Made by a program: the position numbers and the translations under genes. A stretch of DNA of 25,910 nt from a virus. The number at the start of each line of letters is the position of its first letter. Position 1 is the first letter of the stretch. Below are positions 11,805 to 19,933 of the stretch, in pieces. Location of the stretch: the IMG/VR virus record IMGVR_UViG_3300034012_002567, positions 1-25,910 of that record; one strand, 5' to 3'. The notes beneath the pieces were generated by a model. That model saw nothing but the letters and a program-made list of their open reading frames with translations, ran no database searches and had not been told where the DNA came from.

Positions 11805-12590
11805 TCAGCATTCCTCCGTGGCGATCCATTGCAGCGCGCCGTCCACCGCGCCGAGGACATGGGTGCCGGATGTGGGCGGAGCAGTAAAAGGCACCCACCC
11901 GCCGGACTGGGCGACGAGGAGTTGGCCGTCCACTACGCCTCGGCCAAAAGGCTCCCAAGTTTCGTCAGTTGCATTCCAGCGAAGTAGTTCGTTATTAATC
12001 GTGCCAGAGGGGCCGGGCACCCAGTTTTTAGCAATCGCATCCCACTTTAAGAGTTGGCCTGCTGCCGTTCCCGCGCCCTGCGACTCCCAGCCGTTGGTTG
12101 CGTCCCATTGCAGAAAGGCTCCCTCTGCGCTGCCGGAAAAAGGCACCCAGTTTTTACTAATCGCATTCCACTTTAAGAGTTGGCCTGCTGCCGTTCCCGC
12201 GCCCTGCGACTCCCAGCCGTTTACGGCGTCCCATTGTGGGAATGCTCCCTCTGCGCTGCCGGAAAATCGAAGCCATTTTTTCGCAGAAGAATCCCAGCGC
12301 AAAAACTGACCTTTGAAATTTCCTTTTTCCAACGGTTCGGACCAAGACAAGTCGGCTTTTAGAAATAAACCTTCCGCTTCCTCCGGTGGGTTGGGAATCT
12401 TGAGCCTGCGCGCGCTATGACCACCCGCGCCAGTTGTTTGATCAACAAGACCATCTGCGACAACCAATGATGCAAAAACAAAATTTTTATCTAAGTCGGT
12501 GCCGCGAATTTGGTATGGGTAGCCTCCGTTTGCCGGATTCCCACCAGATTTGGCGGCTTGCTCAAAGGAGACTGGAGGGTCGCTCGTCAT
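11805..12590 (-). CDS. Tail protein with 42-residue tandem repeats, 261 aa
   Basis: The N-terminal 80 residues (PYQIRGTDLDKNFVFASLVV) are a fibre-type head. The centre has repeats of about 42 residues: GQLLKWNAISKNWVPFSGSA, EGAFLQWDATNGWESQGAG and so on, with regularly spaced Trp residues (KW, NW, QW, GW). Each unit reads as two WDA-xxxxW blades, as in beta-hairpin stacks used for carbohydrate contact. The C-terminus (SGTHVLGAVDGALQWIATEEC) repeats the same theme and ends in Cys. The near-identical DNA copies imply recent duplication. It overlaps the Ig-repeat gene as ATGA. A carbohydrate-binding role is inference only. Confidence 0.7.
   Translation of the reverse strand: MTSDPPVSFEQAAKSGGNPANGGYPYQIRGTDLDKNFVFASLVVADGLVDQTTGAGGHSARRLKIPNPPEEAEGLFLKADLSWSEPLEKGNFKGQFLRWDSSAKKWLRFSGSAEGAFPQWDAVNGWESQGAGTAAGQLLKWNAISKNWVPFSGSAEGAFLQWDATNGWESQGAGTAAGQLLKWDAIAKNWVPGPSGTINNELLRWNATDETWEPFGRGVVDGQLLVAQSGGWVPFTAPPTSGTHVLGAVDGALQWIATEEC
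12016..12265. repeat. 126-bp tandem DNA repeat, about two copies
   Basis: The block starting GGCACCCAGTTTTTA at 12016 recurs at 12142, giving a 126-bp (42-codon) period. Within it, stretches such as TTTAAGAGTTGGCCTGCTGC and CCCTGCGACTCCCAGCCGTT are identical between copies. The copy number could change by recombination without breaking the frame. Confidence 0.85.
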
Positions 12591-15028
12591 AATTGAGTGA
12601 AAACAACTTCGTAGGCTGTTGTAACTGTAACCTCATCGTAATCGCCATAGGGCACTACATCGTATCGCTCCGTGAATGCGGTGACTGATTTGCCATATCC
12701 AGCGATGTCTTCTACGCCAGCCTCCCCTTCAGGGCTTCCAACAGAGTCCTTATATTCAACAGTGCGGCGCACGGTGTGGGTGTTTGCAAAAATATTTACG
12801 CTTCGTTCACTGTAACTGCCCATCCATACCGGGGAGCCTCCTCCAGGTGGAACAACTAGAATTTTATCCCGCACTTTTGCGCTCTGGATGCGTGATTGAG
12901 ATCGCCGGTGCTCACCACCTGTGCGGCCGTAAGCAGTCACAACCATTTCGACAAAGCCATTATCCACACTTCGAAAATCTGGTGCCGGAAATATTTTAAG
13001 GTCGGAAATCGATGTGCTTTCTGTATCTAGAGTTGCGCCTTCTGCAAAGCGAGCTCGAGCTGCGGATTCGTTCAGAGGACGCATTTTGTAAGTCTCGCTT
13101 ACAAGCACAAGCCCAGATGGGAAAGTTTTAACGGTTCTTCCAGGTTGAAGGACTGGCGTCGTTTGTCCGTAGAAAAACGGTCCCGTGATTTGAATTGAAA
13201 CTTCTGCGCTATCCTCTCCGTAGTTGTTTTTGCCGATTACAGTGAACTTGCCTTCATACGGATTTGAAAGAGTGCCGCTTATATTACCAAAAGAATCGAT
13301 CTGGATGCCGCCCGGTAGACCTCTGGCATCCCAACTTTCTACGGGTCGTGAGGCCAAGTCGTTAAGCGAAATTTGAAAAGAAAATTTGCGATCCGTCTTC
13401 GCTTTTAAAACTTGATTGCGCTTGATAGACGGAGCTGCAAAAGCAACATCAAAAGTGATGGTGGCAGAAGCCGAATCCCATTTGTTTTTTGCAAAGACTG
13501 TTACTGTGTATGATCCAGATTTAGTTGCGCGGCCCGAAAATTTACCTTTTGAAAAGGTAATCCCTGGCGGCAAAAATGAAGTCGTCCATTCCTCAACTAT
13601 GGAGCGTCCAGCGGTAATTGTCGGCACGGTAAAATCAACATTTTCGTTTAAAGATAATTCCAGCCCGGCATCTAATGGCGTAACAATTTTCGCCCCAATA
13701 TCGATAGTGCATTGCGCAGTTGTTTGGTAGCCAGTCGCTCCTGTGGCGGTGGCTGAAAATACGCTGCGAAGAGGGTTGGCTGGCGTGCCTGTAATTTTCC
13801 CAGTTTGAGAATCTAAAACCGCCCACGCTGGCAAGCTTGAACATGCCCAGCTTACGGCTCCAGTAGCGCTCAGATTTTGAGAAAACAATTTCCCTGCTGC
13901 ACCAACAAAGTTTTGCGAAACAAAAACAGGCGGGCCTGAGACGATGTTAATTGTAATCGTAGCCGATGACGCTCCGAGAGCGTTTGTCGCGGTGAAAACA
14001 ACAGTGAAAACGCCCGCCTTCAGCGGAGTGCCAGTAAGTCGCCCGGTGTTAGCATTAAGCGTTAATCCCTGCGGCAGTCTGTTGGATGACCAGAATTTTA
14101 CAAAACTTTGATTACTAGTCTCGAGCGTGTAATCCAATGCCACCCCAACATTTGCGGATATTTGCGTTGATACAATATCTGGCACCGTCGCGGTCTGCGG
14201 AATCACCTCAAGGTGAACCGTATCATTGTCCACTCCTCCCGGACCTGTCGCTGTTATTAAAAACGAAAATTCGCCGGATTCAGGTGCGGTCGCCGTCAGC
14301 TTCCCTGTGGATGCGTCAAGCTGCACCCATGCCGGAAGGTTTAACGAGGAATAATTGGTGATGGGAAACGAAGATTGCGACTCTTCAAAGCTTGCTCGAC
14401 TTTGAATGTTTCCTTCAAAAGCAACTCCTTTTACAAGTGAAAATGTTTGATTTGGAAGTAGCTGCGGAGCGCCATAGTCAACCAATATGGTGACCAGTGC
14501 GGAGCCAGCCCCCGTTGCATTGGTAGCCGTTACGGTGAAGGCATAGCTCCCCACATATGGTGGAGTGCCAGACACGACTCCTGTTGCTTGGTTTATTGTG
14601 GCCCAAAAAGGTAAGTCTTGAGCAAAAAAGCCTTCCCAAGCTCTATCGCCTGCGGGACGGTTTACAGTATCCTGAAGAATTATTTGTTGGCTAAAAGGCA
14701 GATCCGCTCGAGCATTGCAAACTTGCCCTGTCGTAATGATCGGCGCGCCGACGGCAATCGAAATCTTAAATCCTCGTGTATACGGTATATAGTTGTTATT
14801 TATTGAACCAGTAACTTGAGGAGTAAAATTGCCCACCTCGAGGGGCCTACCTTGAATTACGCCTGAAGCACTTATTTCCAGCCCATTGGGCAATCCAGAG
14901 ATATTGCCCCAAAACAAAGGACTTGGAGTAGAACGGAGCTGGTAGCTAAAAAGCTCATTGAAAATGCCTTTCTGATCTGGCACTTCGTAGATGTAGATTA
15001 AACTTTTATTTTGGCCGTCAGATAGCAT
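12587..15028 (-). CDS. Multi-Ig-repeat tail protein (putative-Ig / He_PIG-like), 813 aa
   Basis: Seven repeats of about 80-90 residues follow one another (roughly 8-95, 98-187, 188-277, 283-366, 367-446, 448-531 and 533-617). Each has the He_PIG pattern LPxGLxIxxxTGxIxGTPxxxGxYxFTVTATNxxG. A C-terminal domain of about 195 residues (618-813), rich in charged beta strands, follows. Ig-like domains on phage virions usually bind host surface polysaccharide weakly. The gene lies directly after the tape measure, where a distal tail or tail-tip protein is expected, so it may be the hub or be fixed to it. The DNA is much more A+T-rich than the tape measure gene, a sign of separate origin. Confidence 0.8.
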   Translation of the reverse strand: MLSDGQNKSLIYIYEVPDQKGIFNELFSYQLRSTPSPLFWGNISGLPNGLEISASGVIQGRPLEVGNFTPQVTGSINNNYIPYTRGFKISIAVGAPIITTGQVCNARADLPFSQQIILQDTVNRPAGDRAWEGFFAQDLPFWATINQATGVVSGTPPYVGSYAFTVTATNATGAGSALVTILVDYGAPQLLPNQTFSLVKGVAFEGNIQSRASFEESQSSFPITNYSSLNLPAWVQLDASTGKLTATAPESGEFSFLITATGPGGVDNDTVHLEVIPQTATVPDIVSTQISANVGVALDYTLETSNQSFVKFWSSNRLPQGLTLNANTGRLTGTPLKAGVFTVVFTATNALGASSATITINIVSGPPVFVSQNFVGAAGKLFSQNLSATGAVSWACSSLPAWAVLDSQTGKITGTPANPLRSVFSATATGATGYQTTAQCTIDIGAKIVTPLDAGLELSLNENVDFTVPTITAGRSIVEEWTTSFLPPGITFSKGKFSGRATKSGSYTVTVFAKNKWDSASATITFDVAFAAPSIKRNQVLKAKTDRKFSFQISLNDLASRPVESWDARGLPGGIQIDSFGNISGTLSNPYEGKFTVIGKNNYGEDSAEVSIQITGPFFYGQTTPVLQPGRTVKTFPSGLVLVSETYKMRPLNESAARARFAEGATLDTESTSISDLKIFPAPDFRSVDNGFVEMVVTAYGRTGGEHRRSQSRIQSAKVRDKILVVPPGGGSPVWMGSYSERSVNIFANTHTVRRTVEYKDSVGSPEGEAGVEDIAGYGKSVTAFTERYDVVPYGDYDEVTVTTAYEVVFTQL

Positions 15029-15030
15029 AA

Positions 15031-17643
15031 TTATACAAGGGCTGCGACCGGCAGCTTGGGTTCAAGTTTTTCAACGACGCACCGTTTTAGCTCTTCAACG
15101 AATCCGCGAATCTCTCTGAGGATGCCGCTCGTGCCGCTCTTCGCAGAGATGTCGAGTTCGATGCCTTCCTTGAGTTGCTGGCGGATGTTTTCGATGGAGT
15201 TCTCTGCGTCGAGTTCGACGGCGACGCCTCCGCCGAGGCCGGCGAGTTGCTCTTGGGCTTTGGTGGTGTCGGCGTCTACGGCGACGGTCTTGGGATTCGC
15301 CAGGGAAGCGACTTGCTTCTCGGCGGTGGTGGTGTTGGCCTCGAGCGGGAGGATGGTTTTCTTGCCGGTGATGGTGTCTTGGATGCCCTGCCAGGTTGAG
15401 TTGAAGGCATCCGAGTCGATTGGGTTGACGGCCAGTTTGTCTTTCGACTCTCCGACAAAATCGATGATCGCTTGGAGCTGTTCCTTGCCGGTCAGTGAGA
15501 GATCGCTAACGCCGAGTTTTTTGGCGATGTCGGCAAAAGACATATTTTGCAAATCGACATTCATGTATTCGCCGAAAGCCTCGATCTCGGCGCGCGCGGC
15601 CTGCGCATCGAGTTTAGCCTCTTCGACGGCCTTGGATTTTTCGATCTTGCCCATCGCCTCAAGGAAGGACTTGGAGCCTCCGAGCGCGTTTTCCATGGCC
15701 TGCGCATCTTCCTTAGCGGTGGTAAAGGCTGGCGGCTTGATGTTGTCGGCGTTGATTTTCGCGGCGGCGAGGTTGTTGGCAAATGCAGCGGCTTGCTCCT
15801 CGCCCATGCCGGAGGCGATGGCTTTCTTCCAAGCGTCGAGCCATTCCTTTTTCTTGGTAAGGTATTCGATTTCCTCCTTGTTACCGGTGCCTTTGGCTTC
15901 GGCGAGTTCCAACTCGACTTGCAGGGCGGCTTGAGCTTGCGCTGTGCGCTCGGCTTCTTTGGCCGCAGCCTCAGCTTGTTTGGCAGCAACTTCTGCGGCC
16001 TTCTCGGCATGCTTGCCGTATGTATCGACCAGCGTTTTTGCAAGCTGATCTTGCACGGAGAGCTGTTCATTCAGACCACCAAGGGATTGGCTTTGCTCCT
16101 CGGTTTTGCCCACAAGGGATTCGCCGAGCGACAGATTGCTGGAAAGCAGTTCTTGGTTGCCGGTGACCTGCTCGTTGACGCCTGCCCAGGCTGAAGCCAC
16201 ACCGTCAAGTTGAGGTGCAAACTCTGCGTTGAGTGAAAATGAGGAAGCGATGCTCTCGCCGGTGGCATCCGCTTGCGTCCCGAGCGCGCCGACCTTGCCA
16301 GTGGCCGTGTCGGAGGCTGTGCCAACTTCGCCGATTTTCCCTGCCGCCGCCGTGGCGGAGTCCCCTGCATTGTCGATGCCTTGGGCGGCGGAGTCTTGGC
16401 TTGCGCGCAAATCTTTGCCACGGCTAGCAAGCGTCTCCATGAGGAATCCAAATGGAGTGAACTTATTAAAAGAATCGGCCATCATTTTATTGAAGCCATC
16501 GAGCGATGTCGTGACTCCACGGTATGCGGTGCCGAGGATGCCGGTGTCATTGGCCGCTTTGGTATTCGCATCTCCAAGCTCGCCCAAAATGTCAATGGCT
16601 CCGCGTGTGGCGTCTGTGAGATTAACCAAGATGGGAGTCAGATATTCCCCCACCCTCTGGCCAAGCCCGGCAGCGTCCACCTTCTCCATGCTGGAGCCGA
16701 GGTCGTCCACGGCAGGGATCACCTCGGATAAAACGCCTGCCGCAAATGCGGCCATCTTGCCTTTCACTGCGTCGATTTTTTCACCGGCGGCGTCAAAGGT
16801 TGCGGCGTTCTCATCCATGACCTGCTCCATGGAGCCGACTTTTTCCCTGGCATCGTCAAGCGCCGGGGAGAAATCCGTAAGGAGCGGCAGGAGTTTCCCG
16901 CCGAGCTTGTCGCCGAAGACATCCGAAGCCGTCGCAGCGCGCTGCGTGGGGTCGTCGATCGCGGCGATCTTGTCAGCAAAAATCTGCATCTGCTCGGTGG
17001 GCGTCTTCCCTTGAAGCTCGGTCATGGAAATGCCGAGGCGCTTCATGGTGTCGACCTGCTTGTCGCCTCCATTGGCCGCATCCTGCATAAAATTTTGCAG
17101 CTTGTTAATTGAGGTGCCAACCGTCTCTGCGCCGAGACCTGCATTTTTGAAAGCAGTCTCCAGCACAAGTAATTTGCCTGCCGATTCCCCTGTGCGGGCG
17201 CTGAGTTCGCTCAAGCGGCCGCCAAGATCAAGTGCATCTCCAAAGCCCTGCACCACGGACTGCGCTGCTGTAAATGCAAGATCCACCGCTTTGTTGAACC
17301 CAGCGGCGGCGATGTTGCCGACAGACACGGCACCTGCCATTTTGGCAAATGATTCGTCGAAGAAACCTCCGAGACCGCTGACTTTAGCGCCCACACCTTC
17401 CAATTCTTTGCTCAGGTTGTCGACCTTCGGGGCTGAGATTGCAGACTCATCACCGATAGCTTTAAGCTTTTTTTCAAGACCTTCGGCTTGGCCGATTTTG
17501 CGCATCGTGCGCTCGAGTTCATCGAAGGAAAGTTCGCCGCCTTTTACCTTCCCTTGCAGGTCGGTCATCTCGGCTTGGATCGTCTTGAGCGTCTTTTCAA
17601 GACCGACATCCTGCGCGCCAAATTCTACTGATACATCAGCCAT
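15031..17643 (-). CDS. Tail tape measure protein, 870 aa
   Basis: The longest gene of the window; its product runs inside the tail and sets tail length. The N-terminal 80 residues are coiled coil (LEKTLKTIQAEMTDLQGKVK). Then come an Ala/Gly-rich hydrophobic part (AVSVGNIAAAGFNKAVDLAFTAA, about 108-130) and the typical TP901-like core with ADKIAAIDDPTQRAATASDVFGDKLGGKLLPLL (about 225-260). Long Ala/Glu/Lys helices (AEVAAKQAEAAAKEAERTAQ) follow. At about 1.5 angstrom per residue, 870 residues would match a tail near 130 nm, in the siphovirus range. It follows the assembly chaperone genes, as expected. Confidence 0.92.
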   Translation of the reverse strand: MADVSVEFGAQDVGLEKTLKTIQAEMTDLQGKVKGGELSFDELERTMRKIGQAEGLEKKLKAIGDESAISAPKVDNLSKELEGVGAKVSGLGGFFDESFAKMAGAVSVGNIAAAGFNKAVDLAFTAAQSVVQGFGDALDLGGRLSELSARTGESAGKLLVLETAFKNAGLGAETVGTSINKLQNFMQDAANGGDKQVDTMKRLGISMTELQGKTPTEQMQIFADKIAAIDDPTQRAATASDVFGDKLGGKLLPLLTDFSPALDDAREKVGSMEQVMDENAATFDAAGEKIDAVKGKMAAFAAGVLSEVIPAVDDLGSSMEKVDAAGLGQRVGEYLTPILVNLTDATRGAIDILGELGDANTKAANDTGILGTAYRGVTTSLDGFNKMMADSFNKFTPFGFLMETLASRGKDLRASQDSAAQGIDNAGDSATAAAGKIGEVGTASDTATGKVGALGTQADATGESIASSFSLNAEFAPQLDGVASAWAGVNEQVTGNQELLSSNLSLGESLVGKTEEQSQSLGGLNEQLSVQDQLAKTLVDTYGKHAEKAAEVAAKQAEAAAKEAERTAQAQAALQVELELAEAKGTGNKEEIEYLTKKKEWLDAWKKAIASGMGEEQAAAFANNLAAAKINADNIKPPAFTTAKEDAQAMENALGGSKSFLEAMGKIEKSKAVEEAKLDAQAARAEIEAFGEYMNVDLQNMSFADIAKKLGVSDLSLTGKEQLQAIIDFVGESKDKLAVNPIDSDAFNSTWQGIQDTITGKKTILPLEANTTTAEKQVASLANPKTVAVDADTTKAQEQLAGLGGGVAVELDAENSIENIRQQLKEGIELDISAKSGTSGILREIRGFVEELKRCVVEKLEPKLPVAALV

Positions 17644-17645
17644 GG

Positions 17646-18437
17646 TTACGCAGCCTCCAGTTTGAGTTGGCGTTTCTTAAGAATGGTCTCCATTTGCTTT
17701 TTCATTTTTTGAGCGACAAATGCCATGCCGTGCAGTTGCTCAAATGGAGTGAGCACTTTGTCGGCCCATGGCGTGTTGTTTGTTAAAGTGACCGTTGGCG
17801 CTTTTAAGTTGGCTGTATTGTCGATAACAGACCCGAGACCGGCTTTGTGGCGCGTCACCCATTTGGGAAAGTCGTATGTCTGAGACTTCTTGATGACTTT
17901 TTTGAGCTGGTTTGCGCAATCTGCCCACCCCGATTTCGAGAGTCCTACCTTTTTTTGCCGCTCTTCAATGTAGGTGTTGAGAGAGGACGCATCTTCTCCC
18001 AAATAAAACGAGTGCGGGCGTAATGCACGGCCTGTGGCTCTGCTTCTGTGCGATTTGTGCACGCCTGCGTAATCCTTGGGGCCGAGCACAGAAAAAGCAT
18101 CTGAACCCATTTTCACGGCGGCCAATGTGGATTTGAGTTTTGCCCAGTCCCTAGCTGCAAATTTTTTCTTTAGATATTTTTGCAGTCGGGGATTGGTTGT
18201 TTTTTCCAAAAACTTGAGGAAGTAAACGGGAGGCTTGATGATGCTCAGAATGTCTTTTTTAACTCGCGCTGTGCCTACCTGGTCATCCTTTCCGAATGGC
18301 TGGGTCCGGCGCGCAAACTCGGCACACAAAAGACGAGCATTCAGATGGACTGCATCCGGGATCGTTGTTTCCCGGATCGTGGCGTAGTCCTTCATGATCT
18401 GCTCGAATTTCAGGTTCTCGAATTTGAATTTAGCCAT
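17646..18437 (-). CDS. Hypothetical tail-region protein, 263 aa
   Basis: A basic protein (many Lys and Arg) with no hydrophobic segments, placed between the tail assembly chaperone and the tape measure gene. Its first eight bases overlap the end of the chaperone's -1 extension. Residues about 195-235 (FPKWVTRHKAGLGSVIDNTANL) and PTVTLTNNTPWADKVLTPFEQ resemble the 'N.. YA..ve.G' end of minor tail / tail-completion proteins of the HK97 gp10 kind, but the match is weak and the position is unusual for one. The gene is slightly more A+T-rich than its neighbours. Function left open. Confidence 0.7.
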   Translation of the reverse strand: MAKFKFENLKFEQIMKDYATIRETTIPDAVHLNARLLCAEFARRTQPFGKDDQVGTARVKKDILSIIKPPVYFLKFLEKTTNPRLQKYLKKKFAARDWAKLKSTLAAVKMGSDAFSVLGPKDYAGVHKSHRSRATGRALRPHSFYLGEDASSLNTYIEERQKKVGLSKSGWADCANQLKKVIKKSQTYDFPKWVTRHKAGLGSVIDNTANLKAPTVTLTNNTPWADKVLTPFEQLHGMAFVAQKMKKQMETILKKRQLKLEAA

Positions 18438-19061
18438 TTTTTATTTTCTCAATCGCAGCGTCTAATTCGGCCACGGAGTCAAAAACGGACTGCGAGTTGT
18501 TTCGCGCCCAGTATTTTTTCTGCCCATTTGCCCAGGCGTCGGCGTGTAGGAGTTGCAAGCCTGCGGAGAATGGCAGCTCCTCCATGATTTCGCGGAAGCC
18601 CCAGCCGGTGATCTTGGCGAGTCGGTAGACATAGCCTGCGAGCCAGTTGGGGCCATTTAGTTTCCCGCTGAATTTCCCTGCGAGTGGGTGGAGGCGGACA
18701 TGTAAAGCTCGAAGGCTTCATCCATCGCCTTGGAGAGCGTCTGCACATCGTCGCGGTGCAGGATGTTCTTCTCGATCCACTGATCCACGGTGATCATGAA
18801 AGCGTCGTTATCGTTCACCACGCTGCGCACCTTGGGAATCGGCTCGCTGTGGAGGAACATGAAGGCTGCGCATTTCCAGATGAGGTCGCGGCCTTCGCCG
18901 AAGAATTTGTTGCGCTGCATCCATGAGAGCGTGAGCGCGGAGATCGGGCGGAGTTCGCGGCCGGCGACTTGCTTGGGGCCGTCCTCCATGCCTTGGATGC
19001 GGAGGATTTCGTCGTCCGTGGTGAGTTCGTCTGTTTCTGTATTTTTTGGTTTTTGTTTCAT
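18430..19061 (-). CDS. Tail assembly chaperone fusion (G-T type) made by -1 ribosomal frameshift, 210 aa
   Basis: The 134-aa frame from 19061 ends at TAA 18659-18657. The last bases before that stop contain two heptamers in X XXY YYZ phase, GGGAAAT (18678-18672) and GGGAAAC (18666-18660). A -1 slip at the second continues as LNGPNWLAGYVYRL and on for 76 codons to TAA 18432-18430. This stretch has no start codon of its own but reads as good protein (KITGWGFREIMEELP, DSVAELDAAIEKIKNG). Lambda uses GGGAAAG in the same way to make gpGT. The extension would bind tail tube and tape measure proteins during tail assembly. Position before the tape measure gene agrees. Confidence 0.85.
18657..19061 (-). 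CDS. Tail assembly chaperone, unshifted form (G-like), 134 aa
   Basis: The product made without frameshifting. It is acidic and helical: a charged start (MKQKPKNTETDELTTDDEIL), a central RPISALTLSWMQRNKFFGEGRDLIWKCAAFMFLH block and VDQWIEKNILHRDDVQTLSKAMDEAFE. The 'lrPlsalsl..l..nk...g' block is typical of the gpG-like family of siphoviruses. The start overlaps the previous stop as ATGA. It would coat the tape measure with the fusion form and be lost from the mature virion. Confidence 0.8.
   Translation of the reverse strand: MKQKPKNTETDELTTDDEILRIQGMEDGPKQVAGRELRPISALTLSWMQRNKFFGEGRDLIWKCAAFMFLHSEPIPKVRSVVNDNDAFMITVDQWIEKNILHRDDVQTLSKAMDEAFELYMSASTHSQGNSAGN
18660..18678 (-). promoter_or_regulatory. 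Programmed -1 frameshift site: GGGAAAT and GGGAAAC
   Basis: Two slippery heptamers 12 bases apart, both in the phase needed for tandem -1 slippage, lie just before the zero-frame stop codon. A stop codon immediately after the slip site (AAC TAA) favours pausing. Confidence 0.8.
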
Positions 19062-19465
19062 AGGAATTTTGCAAAGCGTTTTTTATCTTCGTCGGTGGCG
19101 TGCTCAGAGATGGCGATGGTCTTGCCGTTGCGCTCGATCACGCACATGCGCGGCGTGCGCTTCACGACGCCCACCAGCTCGTCGCGGTTCATCAGGGCGG
19201 CGCGCATGTAGGCGACCGGGTGCTCGGGGTTCTTCTCACAAAAGTCGTCGCCCTCGACGGTCATCCAGCGGTTGACTTGGTCGGCAGTCTGGCCGGTTGT
19301 GGGGTGCAAGGCGTGGAACCAGAAGACCGTGCTTTCGTTGCCATTCTGGCGAGCGACGCGGGTCACTGGGGCGGCGTCGTTTTCAAAATTAAAACCGAGC
19401 GCCGTGAGGACTGACGCGACCTTGAGGTTCTGCGTCGAAAAAAGTTGGAGTATCTGTTTGCTCAT
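19058..19465 (-). CDS. Hypothetical tail-region protein, 135 aa
   Basis: Begins MSKQILQLFSTQNLKVASVLTALGF and continues with a beta strand and helix mix: STVFWFHA, PVAYMRAALMNRDELVGVVK, RMCVIERNGKTIAIS. I know no named family. It lies between the tail tube gene and the assembly chaperone and overlaps the chaperone as ATGA, so it is probably a virion assembly factor or minor tail component. The start codon follows a 73-bp gap that contains a strong stem-loop. Confidence 0.7.
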   Translation of the reverse strand: MSKQILQLFSTQNLKVASVLTALGFNFENDAAPVTRVARQNGNESTVFWFHALHPTTGQTADQVNRWMTVEGDDFCEKNPEHPVAYMRAALMNRDELVGVVKRTPRMCVIERNGKTIAISEHATDEDKKRFAKFL

Positions 19466-19494
19466 TATTTCTGGCCGGTTCGCCCGGTGGGCCT

Positions 19495-19524
19495 GCCGGG
19501 GAGCCGCTACGCGACTGCCCCGGC
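19495..19524 (-). other. Stem-loop downstream of the tail tube gene
   Basis: GCCGGGG and CCCCGGC close a stem that continues as AGUCGC/GCGGCU (with one G.U on the minus-strand RNA) around the 3-base loop GUA, with a single-base bulge. No U-run follows. It sits in the short gap between the tail tube gene and the next gene, as 3' stabilisers of highly expressed phage mRNA often do. Confidence 0.5.
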
Positions 19525-19538
19525 GAGGAGGTGAGGAA

Positions 19539-19904
19539 TTAGGCAGCGGTCATCGTGGTGCCGTAGTGGCGAGCGGTGAGGCTCATCGACTCGAACTGCT
19601 CGGCAGCAAAGGTCGTGTCGAGGCCAGTGACGATCGTGGTGCCGCCGGAGGGGAGACCTGCGCCGGAGATCGAGAGCGTGCCGCCCACGGTGGCCGCGAA
19701 GGTGCCGGTGCGCATGCCTTCAATCGAAATTTCGGTGACTGGTTCCGATGCTGCCACGGCGACCACACTGCCCTGGTCGTCTTTGACCTCGGAGAGCGAT
19801 GTAGACTCACTTTTGGTGAGGCCGGTGACGATGAGGCCAGACACATCGGGAGTGCCGAAGGTGGCCGAGGAAACTGCAGATGAGCGGTAAATAGAAGCTG
19901 CCAT
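19539..19904 (-). CDS. Probable major tail tube protein, 121 aa
   Basis: A small all-beta protein, rich in Thr, Ser, Gly and Val (IVTGLTKSESTSLSEVKDDQG, FAATVGGTLSISGAG, SLTARHYGTTMTAA), with no cysteines or hydrophobic segments. Order argues for the tail tube: it follows the head-tail joining genes, precedes the chaperone and tape measure genes, and is set off by its own leader and a 3' stem-loop, as befits a very abundant protein. At 121 aa it is short for the class. The leader has GAACCCAACACACT before the ATG and no Shine-Dalgarno sequence. Confidence 0.6.
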   Translation of the reverse strand: MAASIYRSSAVSSATFGTPDVSGLIVTGLTKSESTSLSEVKDDQGSVVAVAASEPVTEISIEGMRTGTFAATVGGTLSISGAGLPSGGTTIVTGLDTTFAAEQFESMSLTARHYGTTMTAA

Positions 19905-19933
19905 AGTGTGTTGGGTTCACACGGCAGCGGGTG

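Noticed and set aside
18462-18748. Two ORFs in other frames (18462-18656 and 18479-18748)
   Set aside because: Their translations are Arg/Ser/Pro-rich out-of-frame products. The third frame reads as a coherent chaperone extension joined by the slip site.
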